From Paralithodes platypus (taxonomy: Eukaryota > Arthropoda > Malacostraca > Decapoda > Lithodidae), in the NCBI GenBank assembly GCA_032716605.1, contig CM064509.1, forward strand, positions 51,042,022 through 51,106,021: DNA of 64,000 nucleotides, written 5' to 3'. The notes under the pieces were generated by a model. That model did no database searches and had not been told where the DNA came from. It saw nothing but the letters and a program-made list of their open reading frames with translations. Of this stretch, positions 8,903 through 20,265 are shown one piece after another; positions within the stretch are counted from its first letter, which is position 1, and each line of letters begins with the position of its first letter. The position numbers were made by a program, and so were the translations under genes.

Positions 8903-11900
8903 TCAGTTCCGGGACAACATGTCCGCGATAATATTGTTCTTTCCCTTTATGTGGTGAATTTCAAGGTTATATGGATGCAATGCCAAGCACCATCTCATTA
9001 ACCGCTGATTCGAGTTTTTCATTTTATACAAGAATTTCAGGGGGTTGTGATCAGTAAACACTTTCACGGGAAAATGTGAACCACTAAGATACACAATAAA
9101 CTTATCCACTGCAAGGAGCAAGGCAAAACACTCTTTTTCAATAGTGCTGTAGTGTTTCTGATAAGGTTTGAGTTTACCGGATGCATAGCAAACTGGATGC
9201 AAAATCTCAGCATCACTGTACTGTAACAAAACTGCTCCTACACCAACATCACTAGCATCCACCTGAATTATGAACGGTTTATGAAACTGAGGAGACTTCA
9301 GAATGGGTGCATTGACTAATAGGCAACGAATCTTTGTGAATGAAGTTTGGCATTCTGGGGTCCACACAAATTTTCTCTTGGGACTAATCAAGTCTGTTAG
9401 GGGGGCAGAGAGGTCAGCGAAGTTGGGTACAAATCTCCGATAGTACCCAGCCATACCCAAGAAGCGCATTACTGCCTTGCGGTCCTGGGGAATAGGCAGT
9501 GTTGAAATGGCTTCAACTTTGGCAGAAATAGGGCTGACTTCCCCTTCTCCTACCACGTGACCCAGAAAGATTAGTTTGGCATGGCCAAACTCACTCTTGG
9601 AAAGGTTTACAGTGAGTCCCGCCCTGGCCAAGTTGGAGAAGAGACTCTGTAGCTGGTGAAGATGATCCTGCCAGGATTCGCTGTAGACCACAATATCGTC
9701 GAGGTAGGATTGCACGCCCGAGAGGCCATCTGTCACTCGGTGGATTAGTCGCTGGAAGGTGGCGGGCGCATTCACCATACCAAAAGGCATGACCGTGTAT
9801 TGGAATAGCCCGTCCGGGGTGACAAATGCAGACACTCTCTTGGCCCTCTCCGATAGTTTTATCTGCTAGTAACCCTTCAGCAGGTCAATCTTGGAGATGT
9901 ACTTAGTTCCTCCCAAACGGTCCAACAGGTCGTCGATCCGTGGTAGAGGGTAGCAGTCCTGGCGGGTGAGTTGGTTTACCCGGCGATAATCCGTACACAT
10001 CCTAAATGTGCCATCAGGTTTGTCCACGAGTAGGCATGGAGAGGCCCACTCGCTGTCGCTCCGTTCCACCAATCCATGGGCGAGTAGGAAGTCCACTTCC
10101 TGTTGAAGTGCCGCACGCTTCTCTGGATTGGCGCGGTAGGGATGTTGTTTGATGGGAGTGGCCCCCTCAGTCAGGACCACATCATGTTCCACCAGGGGAC
10201 ACTGCTGGGGAACGTCACCAAACAGCTGTGGAAACTCGGAAAGCAGGTACTCCAAGTCTTCACCTTGGTCAGACAACAAGTGCTGGAATTTTAAATGGGG
10301 GTTAGTCAAGAAGTCAGAGTTTTGCAATTTGTTATCAAGAGGCAACTGGATGTCATTATGCTCCTTGATCTTTAGATCCTCTAGTTCACCTTCAAACTGT
10401 GCTACTGATTCAAAGTTTAATACCTTATCTGGATCTCTGCAGTGATAGGCTTTCAGCAGGTTAACATGTACTAGTTTTTCGGACTTCCTACGATCAGGAG
10501 TTTTTAAAACATAATTCACATTACTTGTTTTCTTAAGCACAACATATGGACCATGGTACTTGCTTTGTAGCGGCTTTTTAGGTATAGGCAGAAAGGCAAG
10601 CACTAGATCTCCTGGCTGAAATTCTCTGACAACTGTAGTCTTATCATACTGCACTTTCATTTTATCTTGAGATTTCTCTAAATTGTTCATAGCTAGTTCT
10701 ACTGCAGATCTCAGTCTAGATTTAAATTGATGCACATAAGTGAGAAGATGTTTATTAGAGTTAGCATTGATCCAAGTATCTTTTAACAGTTTCAAGGGAC
10801 CTCTGACCTCATGACCAAAAACTAGGGAAAATGGTGAAAATCCTAGAGAATCTTGTACCCTGCTTCTTACAGCATACAACACAAAATGGATACCCTCATC
10901 CCAGTCGGCATTGTTCTCTTCACAATATTTAGTGAGCATTGATTTGAGGTTCTGATGGAACCTTTCTAATGCCCCCTGGGACTGTGGGTGACTGGCAGTG
11001 GAATGGTACTGGTGTACTCCCAACTCTTCCATGGTTTGCTTGAAGAGCTGAGAGGTAAAGTTGCTTCCTAAATCAGACTGTACCAGACAGGGTATTCCAT
11101 ACTGGGTGAAATATTTACTAAGCGCCTTTACTACATTCTTTGATGTTATACGCCTCAAGGGGAACACTTCTGGATACCTAGTGGTGGAACACATGACAGT
11201 CAACAAGTACTCATTTCCACTACGGGTTCTTGGCAAAGGTCCTACACAGTCAATTATGATTTTACTGAACGGTTCATCCGTTACAGGGATGGTATTTAAG
11301 GGTGCAGGCTTGATGGGCTGGTTGGGTTTCCCAGCAAGTTGACACACATGACAAGTTTTACAGTAAGACTTCACAGATTGTTTCATCCTCGGCCAAAAGA
11401 AATCATTGAGAATTTTGTCATAAGTCTTGTTGACACCCAAATGTCCACCACTAAGGTCATGAGCAATGGAAATGATGTCTACTCTATACTTATGTGGCAC
11501 AACTACTTGATGCACCTCTTGCCAGGGCTCATCAGCTGGCACATCGGGAGGTCTATTCTTGCGCATCAGGGTACCATTACTTAGAAAGAAGCATTGAGGA
11601 TAGTTTCCTATATCTGACTCTTCCACAGCCCTATCAAAATATATTGCCAGTTCAGGGTCCTGCTTCTGAGCCTCTTTGAGAGTTTCAGAATCAATGGGAA
11701 TCTTGCTAATATCCTCTGACTCTACATCAGGAAATAGGGAGGAAGTGTCTAGGTCAACACTATCAGGATCAACTTTGTCCTTCTTACTGTGGTGACCAGC
11801 CCCACTCCTAGTCACTACACATGAGGGAAACAAATTGGGATACTGACTTTCTAATTGCTTAGTGTTGTTATCAGAGGAGGGAGTGGAGGTAACTATGGGG

Positions 11901-13690
11901 TCTGGTATCACTTTTCCACCGGCGATATCGTTGCCCATCAAAAAGTTCACTCCTTCTACAGGTAGGGAATCTTGAATCCCAACACTAAAGTAACCACTAG
12001 CTAAATCAATTTTTAGATACACCCTAGCCAAAGGAACAACAAGACACCCACTGACTCCCTGAATGAGTATACTCTGGCCCAGCAAACTGTCCTCAATACT
12101 GGGCACCAATCCTCTTACCAAGAGGCTATGAGAGGCTCCTGTGTCTCTCAAAACATGAATGGGATAGTCAGTGGAAGCGTCAGTAGAGGAAACTGATCCT
12201 GTGGAAAGAAAAGGTTGGAACTGGTTAGAACAGCTAGGTGGTATACTAGGGAAAACCTGGTTGTGAGAGCCATCAGAGTCAGAACATGCACTCACAGGTA
12301 GAGTAGGAGGGGATACTGCTACTCTATTTGGATGAAGTATAAGGGAAGAGGCTAGAACAGCACTACTCTCTGGTTTACGAGTTTTCTCTTTTAACTTTAA
12401 TTTGGGACACTCTCTGATAAAATGTCCAGGTTGTATACAGTAGGCACAAACTAAGGGTCCAGGAGGATTAATGGAAGAAAGAGAAGTTTTGTTAAATTCC
12501 TTTTTATCAGATCCATTGCCCCCAGAATCTACCCTTGAAACTGGTTGGGAGACACCACCATAACCAGACCTACCACCAGTAGATTGGAAACTACCACCAT
12601 TACGAGGACCAGCACCAGAATGTGGCCGGTTGCCAGGCCCTCTCTGTCCTGTCCTGAAATAAGAATCGCCATGAGTTAATCGGTAATTTTCAGCCAAAAT
12701 AGCCGCCCTGTCTACAGATTGCACCTCTCTCTCTTGGAGGTAAAGTTTTAAGGGGTAGGGGACTTTGCGGAGAAATTCTTCAAGCATAACTAGCTGGCAC
12801 AACTGCTCAAAGGTTGTTACTTTACTGGCTCTCAACCAACTCAGAAACTTTCGCTCTTTTTCCTTTACAAATTCTAGATAGGTTTGTTTTTCACCTTTCT
12901 TCATATCCCTGAAACACTGATGATGAGTTTCAGGAACCTGATCATACACTGCTAAGACTGAAGTTTTAAGAGTTTCATAGGTCAAGGAATCAATGGGGAG
13001 ATTGGTGTAAACTTGCTTGGCTTTACCTATGAAAGCAGTCTGGGCTAGAAATGCCCACTGATCATTTGGCCACTTGAGTTGGTTGGCTGCCTTCTCAAAA
13101 AGGATGAACAAATTCTCCGGGTCAGTCTCATCAAAACTAGGGACAAATTTCAAACTATGACCCTTATCAGAAAATGGTTTATTTGCAACCGAATCCCTTT
13201 GATTCCGGTTTTCTTCAGCTTTTAACTTTAACATGCGCTCATCGTGTTCTCTCTCACGTTGTTTCTCCTCACGCTCATGTTCAATATCACGCTGTTTTTG
13301 TTCAAACTCGCGCTGTTTTTGTTCAAACTCATACCGTCTTTGTTCACGCTCATGTTAAATTTCACGCTGTTTTTGTTCACGCTCATGTTCAAATTCAAGC
13401 CTTCTCTGGTCTCTGTCAGATTTTGCATTCTCCAGCTCTAATAGTTTCACTTTCATCCATGCATCACTACCTCCTTCCTCTGCACACAACTGATAGGCTG
13501 CCTCAGACAAAACACCAGTAGTTACCAATTTCTCAATCACACTCCTTCTAATCTCACCTTTGGTATTACTAGTTCTGTAAGGTACATCATACGATGTGGC
13601 TAAGGCAATCCAGTCTACTTTTCTGAGCTTCGACACAGACAAGGTGCTCAAGGAGGGGTCAGTGACAAATTCACTAATTTTAAATTCCAT
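8903..13690 (-). pseudogene. Ty3/gypsy retrotransposon gag-pol with integrase before RT
   Basis: One frame of 1,595 codons runs from ATG 13690 to the stop at 8903-8905, broken by only two in-frame stops: TAA at 13355-13357 in a Glu/Arg/Gln-rich gag repeat, and TAG at 9866-9868 where RTs normally have Trp (after LLKGY). No frameshift is seen. Domains in order, with rough residue numbers: gag (1-400) with a charged coiled-coil-like repeat near 95-150; zinc knuckle CAYCIQPGHFIREC (about 415-430); aspartic protease DTGAS (about 516); integrase with its HHCC zinc region (about 740-790) and catalytic residues in IIIDCVGP, QSDLGSN and GALERFH; reverse transcriptase with YLDD (about 1331); RNase H (DASDVGVGA, FTDHNPLKF, ending near MLSRN). 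Integrase upstream of RT is copia-like order inside a gypsy-type pol, as described for Gmr1 elements. The frame is otherwise so well kept that the insertion must be young. Confidence 0.9.
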
Positions 13691-13932
13691 GATTGAATGC
13701 TATGAACAATGGATGAACGAGAAAATGTATGACTAATTAGGAAGAGTGTGAAACGCGAATAATTGGCATTAAATAACGTAGAGGCTGACACAGCTCTCTC
13801 AACTCATAAACAGAACAAAACGAGATGGATGATATGAGTATGCGATGTCCTATCGAGGGACTTAATGTTTCACTAATGTTCTCAATTACTACCAAATGAG
13901 GGAAAGAAAGGAATCCTGGTCACACGGCACCA
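13691..13932 (-). other. Primer-binding site and leader of gypsy element 1
   Basis: On the minus strand the LTR ends ...CGTAACA at 13933 and is followed at once by TGGTGCCGTGTGACCAGG (13932-13915). That is a typical primer-binding site, complementary to a tRNA 3' end finishing in CCA; I cannot name the tRNA. About 225 bp of leader follow before the gag ATG. Confidence 0.7.
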
Positions 13933-14328
13933 TGTTACGGTACGAGCGGGGTTCGAACCCATAACATAAAGAAACATTCCACTAAACACCACAAAACGAG
14001 GACTTATTATTTAGCCTCACAAAATGCGGAAAATATGACTATCAGTTTCAGTCAAGAATAAGTGGTATGTTAAACTTCCACAAAACTAGCAACTCTCTTT
14101 GTAGTCACTAAAACCTTGGTAGGTGAAAAGATGTGGCAAGTTCATAAAATATCAGTTGATATCAAATGGCTGTTTTAGCCTAAAAACCCCAAAGTTATTC
14201 CTTTCTTATCACTCGTTCAGAATTAGTTATCTTTAGTTACTTTGACTTAGATTTATCCCAACAATCAAAAGAATAATATATTAGCATATAAAGGTAAAAT
14301 GTAAAGAGTATGTAAAATATAATTATAA
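13933..14328 (-). mobile_element. 5' LTR of gypsy element 1, 3' part only
   Basis: This is the last ~396 bp of the minus-oriented 5' LTR, ending GCTCGTACCGTAACA at the primer-binding site. It is near-identical, in inverted orientation, to the last 386 bp of the LTR at 14329-15532; the main difference is a 10-bp deletion there. The upstream part of this LTR is absent: the sequence switches at 14328/14329 to the start of an LTR in the opposite orientation. Confidence 0.75.
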
Positions 14329-15532
14329 TGTTAGGAATTTCTATTTCATTAAAGTGTCACTGGTTGTAATTGAGGTATTGTGCTTGTTATGGTGGGTACG
14401 ATCTTTAATTATTTATGATTGTACATCGTATGCAATGTTATGAGCCCGGTATAATTAATTTAACCTGTAGACAGCTTAGTTTCATATAGGAAGATATTTT
14501 TGTTCAAGTGTGTACAGGAACGAGTGAGGTGAGGCTTGGTGCAGACTACCCCCCTTTCGTTCACATTCCATTTTACCCCCTATCGTCCTTCACTCGCAAC
14601 CCTATTCATTCTCCCCCCTTTCTTCCAACCCCCTTGCTCTTCTTCGTTGCCTGACGTACGAATGATATTGATTATAACTAGGAAATAATGTATTTGGCTT
14701 TTCTAATCATAAGTAATGTTTAAAAGATATATCATAGAGTTCTTGGTAAAAGTAATACTTTAATTCAGCAAGAATATAAGGAGTTGAGATTAATACAGTT
14801 AGAGAAGTTTGTATCAGAGCCAGGTGCGCTAAGGGTATATAAGTCGAAAGTACCTTAACGGCAAGGTAGTGTATTCTCCACCACCATCTTAAGCTGCCCT
14901 GCCCTGAGTTCGTTTGTAAAAGAATCCCCATGAGTTGAATAAGTATCGCCTAGGATTTGTTCTAGGTTTATTGATTGCTTTCACTTACTCTCTTGGAGGG
15001 TATTTATATAACTATTATTGATATAACTATGTATTATTTTTCTTAAGAGTTTCTTTATTATTTCACATCCCGCCGGTGGTTTTGTTTCTCAAATTTGATA
15101 TTCTCACTAGAAGTAACTTTTGTGTATAATTAATCATTTAAATAAATTATAATTATATTTTACATACTCTTTACATTTTACCTTTATATGCTAATATATT
15201 ATTCTTTTGATTGTTGGGATAAATCTAAGTCAAAGTAACTAAAGATAACTAATTCTGAACGAGTGATAAGAAAGGAATAACTTTGGGGTTTTTAGGCTAA
15301 AACAGCCATTTGATATCAACTGATATTTTATGAACTTGCCACATCTTTTCACCTACCAAGGTTTTAGTTACTACAAAGAGAGTTGCTAGTTTTTGTGGAA
15401 GTTTAACATACCACTTATTTTTGACTGAAACTGATAGTCATATTTTCCGCATTTTGTGAGGCTAAATAATAAGTCCTCGTTTAGTGGAATGTTTTTTTAT
15501 GTTATGGGTTCGAACCCCGCTCGTAACGTAAC
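14329..15532 (+). mobile_element. Complete LTR of gypsy element 1 family, opposite orientation
   Basis: It starts TGTTAGGAATTTC and ends CTCGTAACGTAACA, a TG...CA structure of 1,204 bp. The first ~640 bp match the 3' LTR (8733 leftward) and the last 386 bp match the 5' LTR fragment (13933-14328). TATATAAG at about 14836 is a plausible TATA box. No primer-binding site follows (AAAACCATCC), so it is a solo LTR or the end of a lost element. The flanks TATAA and AAAAC give no target duplication, which suggests rearrangement rather than simple insertion. Confidence 0.75.
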
Positions 15533-15550
15533 AAAAACCATCCATTCTCC

Positions 15551-15720
15551 AACGCCGAGGTAGCTAAGCAACATTTGCAATTTCAAACTTCTACAGAAAC
15601 TATACGCAAGAGATTAAAGGAGATGGGATATAAACATAGATCACCAGCTGTCAACCAAAGCTAACCAAGAGGCACAAACAAACCAGGCTTGATTTCGCTC
15701 CGTGTCATTTGGCCTTAGTC
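15551..15720 (+). pseudogene. Tc1-like transposase fragment
   Basis: The plus strand reads STETIRKRLKEMGYKHRSPA and, after a one-base frame change, LTKRHKQTRLDFAPCH. This is the second helix-turn-helix and linker of Tc1 transposases, upstream of the DDE domain. The catalytic region is missing and the frame is broken. It directly abuts the LTR end at 15532. Confidence 0.7.
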
Positions 15721-15974
15721 GTCAGGCGTTAGAATATTATTGATGTTCTGTTCTATTATTCTGGATTGTTTTACCATTCTTCTTTGTGCCGTAACTTCCA
15801 ATCAATCTCTGAACACTGGACAGCAAAATTAAACACATAATCCATGTGAAGCCTTACTAAAGACGGGTGAAATGTTAAAATGACATTTGTAGTTGTTGTT
15901 GTTGTTCCCTAAGCTGCCTGGCCGAACAGCCCCGAGACATTTGTAGTTATTCACGCTTCTACTGTAGATATCTA

Positions 15975-16060
15975 TTAACCCTCCCGCATTATTACGACGC
16001 GATCGCGTCATAACGCCACCCCTCCAAGACTGCTCGTATGACGCAATCGCGTCATAATAC
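15975..16060 (+). repeat. piggyBac-like terminus with paired palindromes
   Basis: TTAA (15975-15978) is followed by CCCTCCCGCATTATTACG. The 14-bp perfect palindrome GACGCGATCGCGTC is at 15996-16009, and a near copy (GACGCAATCGCGTC) lies about 40 bp further on. CCC next to TTAA and subterminal palindromes suit a piggyBac-type end, but no partner terminus or transposase was found. GGGAGGGTTAA near 21341-21351 is a possible but unproven other end. Confidence 0.35.
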
Positions 16061-16436
16061 CACCTGTAAGTTAGAAATATTCGCCAAAAATAAGTTTATG
16101 ACTCTATTTTGACTCAATTTGGACTGGTAAGTTAGGCATTAGTAAGTTACAAAAGGAAGTATCTAGCAACCCCATAGCGTCCCTCTCTGAGGAGCCCGGG
16201 CCTTTGTTAAGTAGTTTCCCGGCCCCCAGACTGTGAGGCAGGGTCCCGGCCCTTTAAATTCTGGGCTCCCTCACTCTGGCCCACCATGCCTAGCTATAGG
16301 CAGGCAATTATGGATTATTTCATCTACCCAGTGAAAGTGTTTAGTGAATAATTCAAACTATATAATATGTATTATTATATTCCTTCCAACAACCAACTAT
16401 ACTCCTAAAATCGATTAATGAAATTTACAAACACAT
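16061..16436. other. No recognisable gene
   Basis: Unique-looking sequence with a short GC-rich, C-run-containing stretch (16190-16290). Nothing identifiable. Confidence 0.4.
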
Positions 16437-16510
16437 GTGGCAGTCCGTGGATTCGAACCCAGGACGCTCACACCGAAAATCAACACCTTATGCATCGCAC
16501 CACGAAGACA
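16437..16510 (-). repeat. tRNA-like SINE head
   Basis: On the minus strand GTCTTCGTGGTGCGATGCAT gives an A-box-like region and TGGGTTCGAATCCA a good B box at about 16449-16462. The acceptor ends do not pair well, so it is a SINE head or tRNA pseudogene rather than a functional tRNA. Confidence 0.5.
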
Positions 16511-16778
16511 GTTAATAAGATGTTACTATATAAGATGTTACTTGTGACTTTTGGTGACTGAGGGGAGTGAATCTTGGTTAACCCCTTGAGTATTGATGCA
16601 GTTTTGTCTAGGTATCATTGATGACTTTACACTATTTTTTGCTTGAAAGACAAATATATCTATCAATAAATGCTGCCTACGAAATAAATACATTATAATC
16701 ACGAAGATGTCACAGGAATGCTTACAGGAAGCTTACAGGAAGTGTGGTAAGTACTCTATGGAATTTTAGTTATATTAC

Positions 16779-16780
<2 letters not shown>
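16511..16780. other. No recognisable gene
   Basis: AT-rich. It contains TTAACCCCTTGAGTATTG at 16576, which resembles a piggyBac-type MITE end, without a partner. Confidence 0.3.
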
Positions 16781-16821
<41 letters not shown>

Positions 16822-17133
16822 ACAGTATATAACAGCCCCAAGGCCCCGAGCAAGCCCAAGGCCCATAATCGAGTATTTATATTATTATTATATTTTGTAT
16901 TTTATTTAAATATTTATTTATTTGATTTATTATTGTTTTTATTTATTTCATTTTATTTATTTCATTTTATTTATGTTTATTTTATTTATTTTATATATAT
17001 ATATATATATACCGTATATATTTTTTTGTTATTCCTGTTCCCCAGCGTGTCTAGCGGATCAGCCCCAAGGTCCTGAGCAAGCCCAAGGCCCATAATCGAA
17101 TATTTATATTATTTTTATATTTTTTACTTTATT

Positions 17134-17197
<64 letters not shown>

Positions 17198-17258
17198 AGA
17201 AGGCCCAAGGCCCATAATCGAGTATTTATATTATTATTATATTTTTTATTTTATTTAT

Positions 17259-17355
<97 letters not shown>

Positions 17356-17503
17356 CCGGTATATATATATATTTATTTATTTATTTATTTTGTTTTTATT
17401 CCTGTTCCCCACGGTGTCTAGCGGATCAGCCCCAAGGTCCCGAGCAAGCCCAAGGCCCATAATCGAGTATTTATATTATTATTATATTTTTTATTTTATT
17501 TAT

Positions 17504-17544
<41 letters not shown>

Positions 17545-17554
17545 TATATATACA

Positions 17555-17589
<35 letters not shown>

Positions 17590-17800
17590 CGGTATATATA
17601 TATATTTTTTTTTTATTATTCCTGTTCTCCAGGGTGTCTAGCGGATCAGCCCCAAGGTCCCGAGCAAGCCCAAGGCCCATAATCGAGTATTTATATTATT
17701 ATTAAAATTGTTTTTTATTTATATACCGGTATTTATTTATTTGATTTGATTTATTTCATTTATTTTATATATACCGTATATATACCGTATAAATATGTAT
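16781..17800. repeat. Composite tandem array of TA tracts and a GC-rich core
   Basis: Five copies of a core (CAGCCCCAAGGCCCCGAGCA, then GCCCAAGGCCCATAATCGAG) recur at about 16833, 17068, 17200, 17428 and 17648. Each is followed by TTATATTATTATTATATT and a (TA)n run. The unit is about 160-235 bp and its length varies mostly in the TA part. Four TA tracts contain an ACCGGTA or ACCGTA interruption. Confidence 0.8.
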
Positions 17801-17812
17801 ACCGGTATATTA

Positions 17813-18805
17813 GGGTGGTCCAAGAAGAGGGGGTAAAATTTCAAAGTGCACTGGTCCTTTCTCCACACCGCTGCTTTTTTCGTGTTGCATTCCTCTCCTT
17901 GTGTGCAAAATTTCATCGCGATGCAATGATATTTAGAGGTCGCCCCATCATCTCGCTTTCTATCATAGGATTTAACCCGGAAAATATCACATACCCGAAT
18001 TGGAGCACTTCCCGACATCACAGACCCAAATGGTGTTGATTTCTGAATTCTCCGGGGTTGATAACCCCATAGACCACATTTTATCAACTAAAAACTGATA
18101 TACAGCTGTCTGAATGCTGAATTTCATTATTTGGTTTTCACAGTAAATTTTAGGGGTAGGCCATACCCTGGTTAGGGTACTTCTAGTAGAGATAAAGCAA
18201 AATGGTTCGCATTTTTGAACTCAGAAGGGTCGATTTACACATAGAAGTGGTTTCATCGACACTGATGTATTGACAATTCACAAAATATTGCCAAAAAAAT
18301 AGTTTTTTTATAGGAAACTAGAGAAATTGAAATTTTCTGTCATACTTTACAGGTTTTAGTAATTAAACCAAATATGAAAGCATTTCTATGTGTAAATCGA
18401 CCCTTCTGAGTTCAAAAATGCAAACCATTTTGTTCTATCTCTATTAGAAGTACCCTAACCAGGGTATGGCCTACCCCTAATTTACGGTATGAAAACCAAA
18501 TAATGAAAATCAGCATTCAGACAGCTGTATATCAGTTTTTAGTTGATATAATGTGGTCTATGGGGTTACCAACCCCGGAGAATTCAGAAATCAACACCAT
18601 TTGGGTCTGTGATGTCGGGAAGTGCTCCAATTCGGGTATGTGATATTTTCCGGGTTAAATCCTATGATAGAAAGCGAGATGATGGGGCGACCTCTAAATT
18701 AAGTTTTATCACCATGAAATTTCATAGGCTTGTAACCTATGGGTAACGGACAAAAAATAACCTTGTGGAGGAATAAAAGTATAAAAATATTTTTGGTGGA
18801 CCACC

Positions 18806-18806
<1 letters not shown>
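17813..18806. mobile_element. Fold-back DNA element with ~430-bp inverted arms
   Basis: The element starts GGGTGGTCCA and ends TGGACCACCC, with TA on both sides (17811-17812 and 18807-18808). The arms from about 17936-18247 and 18384-18695 are nearly perfect inverted repeats; the outer ~120 bp are more diverged. A unique loop of about 135 bp separates them. There is no transposase. TA duplication is compatible with the Tc1/mariner superfamily, but in a TA-rich context that is weak evidence. Confidence 0.75.
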
Positions 18807-18869
<63 letters not shown>

Positions 18870-18872
<3 letters not shown>

Positions 18873-19932
18873 GGTGTTTTAAAACAACACTGCCAGACCT
18901 CATCTGCTAATTAGTAAATACAATAACGAGGAAGATTATCTAAGGACAAAATGCAAAATAATATACCATTAATGATTTAAACCGCATAGAGTAAAATAAT
19001 TAGTGACACCCAGGGATGAGCTATAATCCGAACACGGGCTAGTGCCCCCCGCCCCCCCCCCCTCCCCCCCAAATAGCCTACCTCTTGCCTCCCATCCCAG
19101 TTCGAGTTTTTCTTCGAAGCTTTGGAGTCATAACGAATCTTCTCATGTGTTTAATCATCTGCCCGGCCATGGTGCTATCTTCTTCTGTCATAGTGATTTT
19201 ATTTACCTTATAATATCACATAAATATGGATTGTCGTTATTTAGGTCTGTCTCTGCCTTTGTTATTTTATACTCGTTAAGTCCAAGTGACGTAAATTGTT
19301 TGTTTTGGGTACCATTAGATGATTTTAAATATTCATTAGTGAACACCGTATACTTGTATGTCTACAGCTACGTAAAATCGTCAAACTTCAACCATAAAAC
19401 TGATAGACATATTTCGTTAGTACTCTGTGATAATAGTAACGTAATGAGGTATTTGTATTGAAACAGTGAATTGCGCAGGAACAATTTTTTCCCATTCAAA
19501 CAGTTTCACGAACGATTAAATTACCTATAGCAGTGTTCGGATACCTGACCCAGACTTGAGATTCATTATTTTACCTCTTGGTCATCGTTACAAATGGTGC
19601 ATATCTTTTTACGCTACTTGGATTATAATACTTAGCAGTTTTCTTCTAATTGCAAAATATAATTACCAATTTAATGTTACTTTGATTTTGTAATTATTCA
19701 TATGTGATTAGGTCATTAGATATCTCCTCTTTACCTTTTTTACTTGGTAATCATTCATATTATGTATCATATGTTTTGTGCTGAGCTCAGAACCCTCTTT
19801 TGCTACATTTCTAAATAACCATTTATCTCCGTTACAATATATTTTTGGTAAAAATAGAATAGAAATATGTGTATTATATATTTTTATCAATGTGGTCGTC
19901 ATACTCTGGCAGTGTTGTTTTAAAACACTCTG
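18870..19932. mobile_element. Nonautonomous mariner-type element
   Basis: The terminal inverted repeats are 28 bp with a single mismatch: CAGGGTGTTTTAAAACAACA... at 18870 and its inverse ending at 19932, both flanked by TA. TIR length, the CAGGGTG start and the TA flank fit mariner-like elements. The 1,063-bp interior has no recognisable transposase; an open frame at 19042-19461 shows no DDE-like pattern. Confidence 0.8.
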
Positions 19933-19934
19933 TA

Positions 19935-19940
19935 TATACA

Positions 19941-20025
<85 letters not shown>
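19935..20025. repeat. (TA)n microsatellite
   Basis: TA tract with an ACTGTA interruption between the mariner-type element and a SINE pair. A further short TA run is at about 20222-20265. Confidence 0.9.
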
Positions 20026-20030
<5 letters not shown>

Positions 20031-20188
20031 TCTAGTCTCTCAGTGGGGATCGAACCATCGACCATCAGGATGATAGCCGACGCTTTAATCAATTACACCA
20101 CGGCAGTCTGCCGTGGTGTAATTGATTAAAGCGTCGGCTATCATCCTGATGGTCGATGGTTTGATCCCCACTGAGAGACTAGAAACAT
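20026..20188. repeat. Head-to-head tRNA-SINE palindrome
   Basis: A 163-bp near-perfect palindrome centred on 20107, with one mismatched pair seen. The right arm reads as a tRNA-derived SINE head on the plus strand (CCGTGGTGTAATTGATTAAA for the A-box side, GATGGTTTGATCCCC for the B box), and the left arm is its mirror image. Confidence 0.8.
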
Positions 20189-20222
20189 TTAGTGGCTCAC
20201 GTGTATTTGTGATATATTCTCA

Positions 20223-20258
<36 letters not shown>

Positions 20259-20265
20259 TTATATA

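Noticed and set aside
19042..19461. 139-codon frame as a mariner transposase
   Set aside because: No helix-turn-helix or DDD/DDE pattern; the sequence is low-complexity at the start and otherwise unrecognised.
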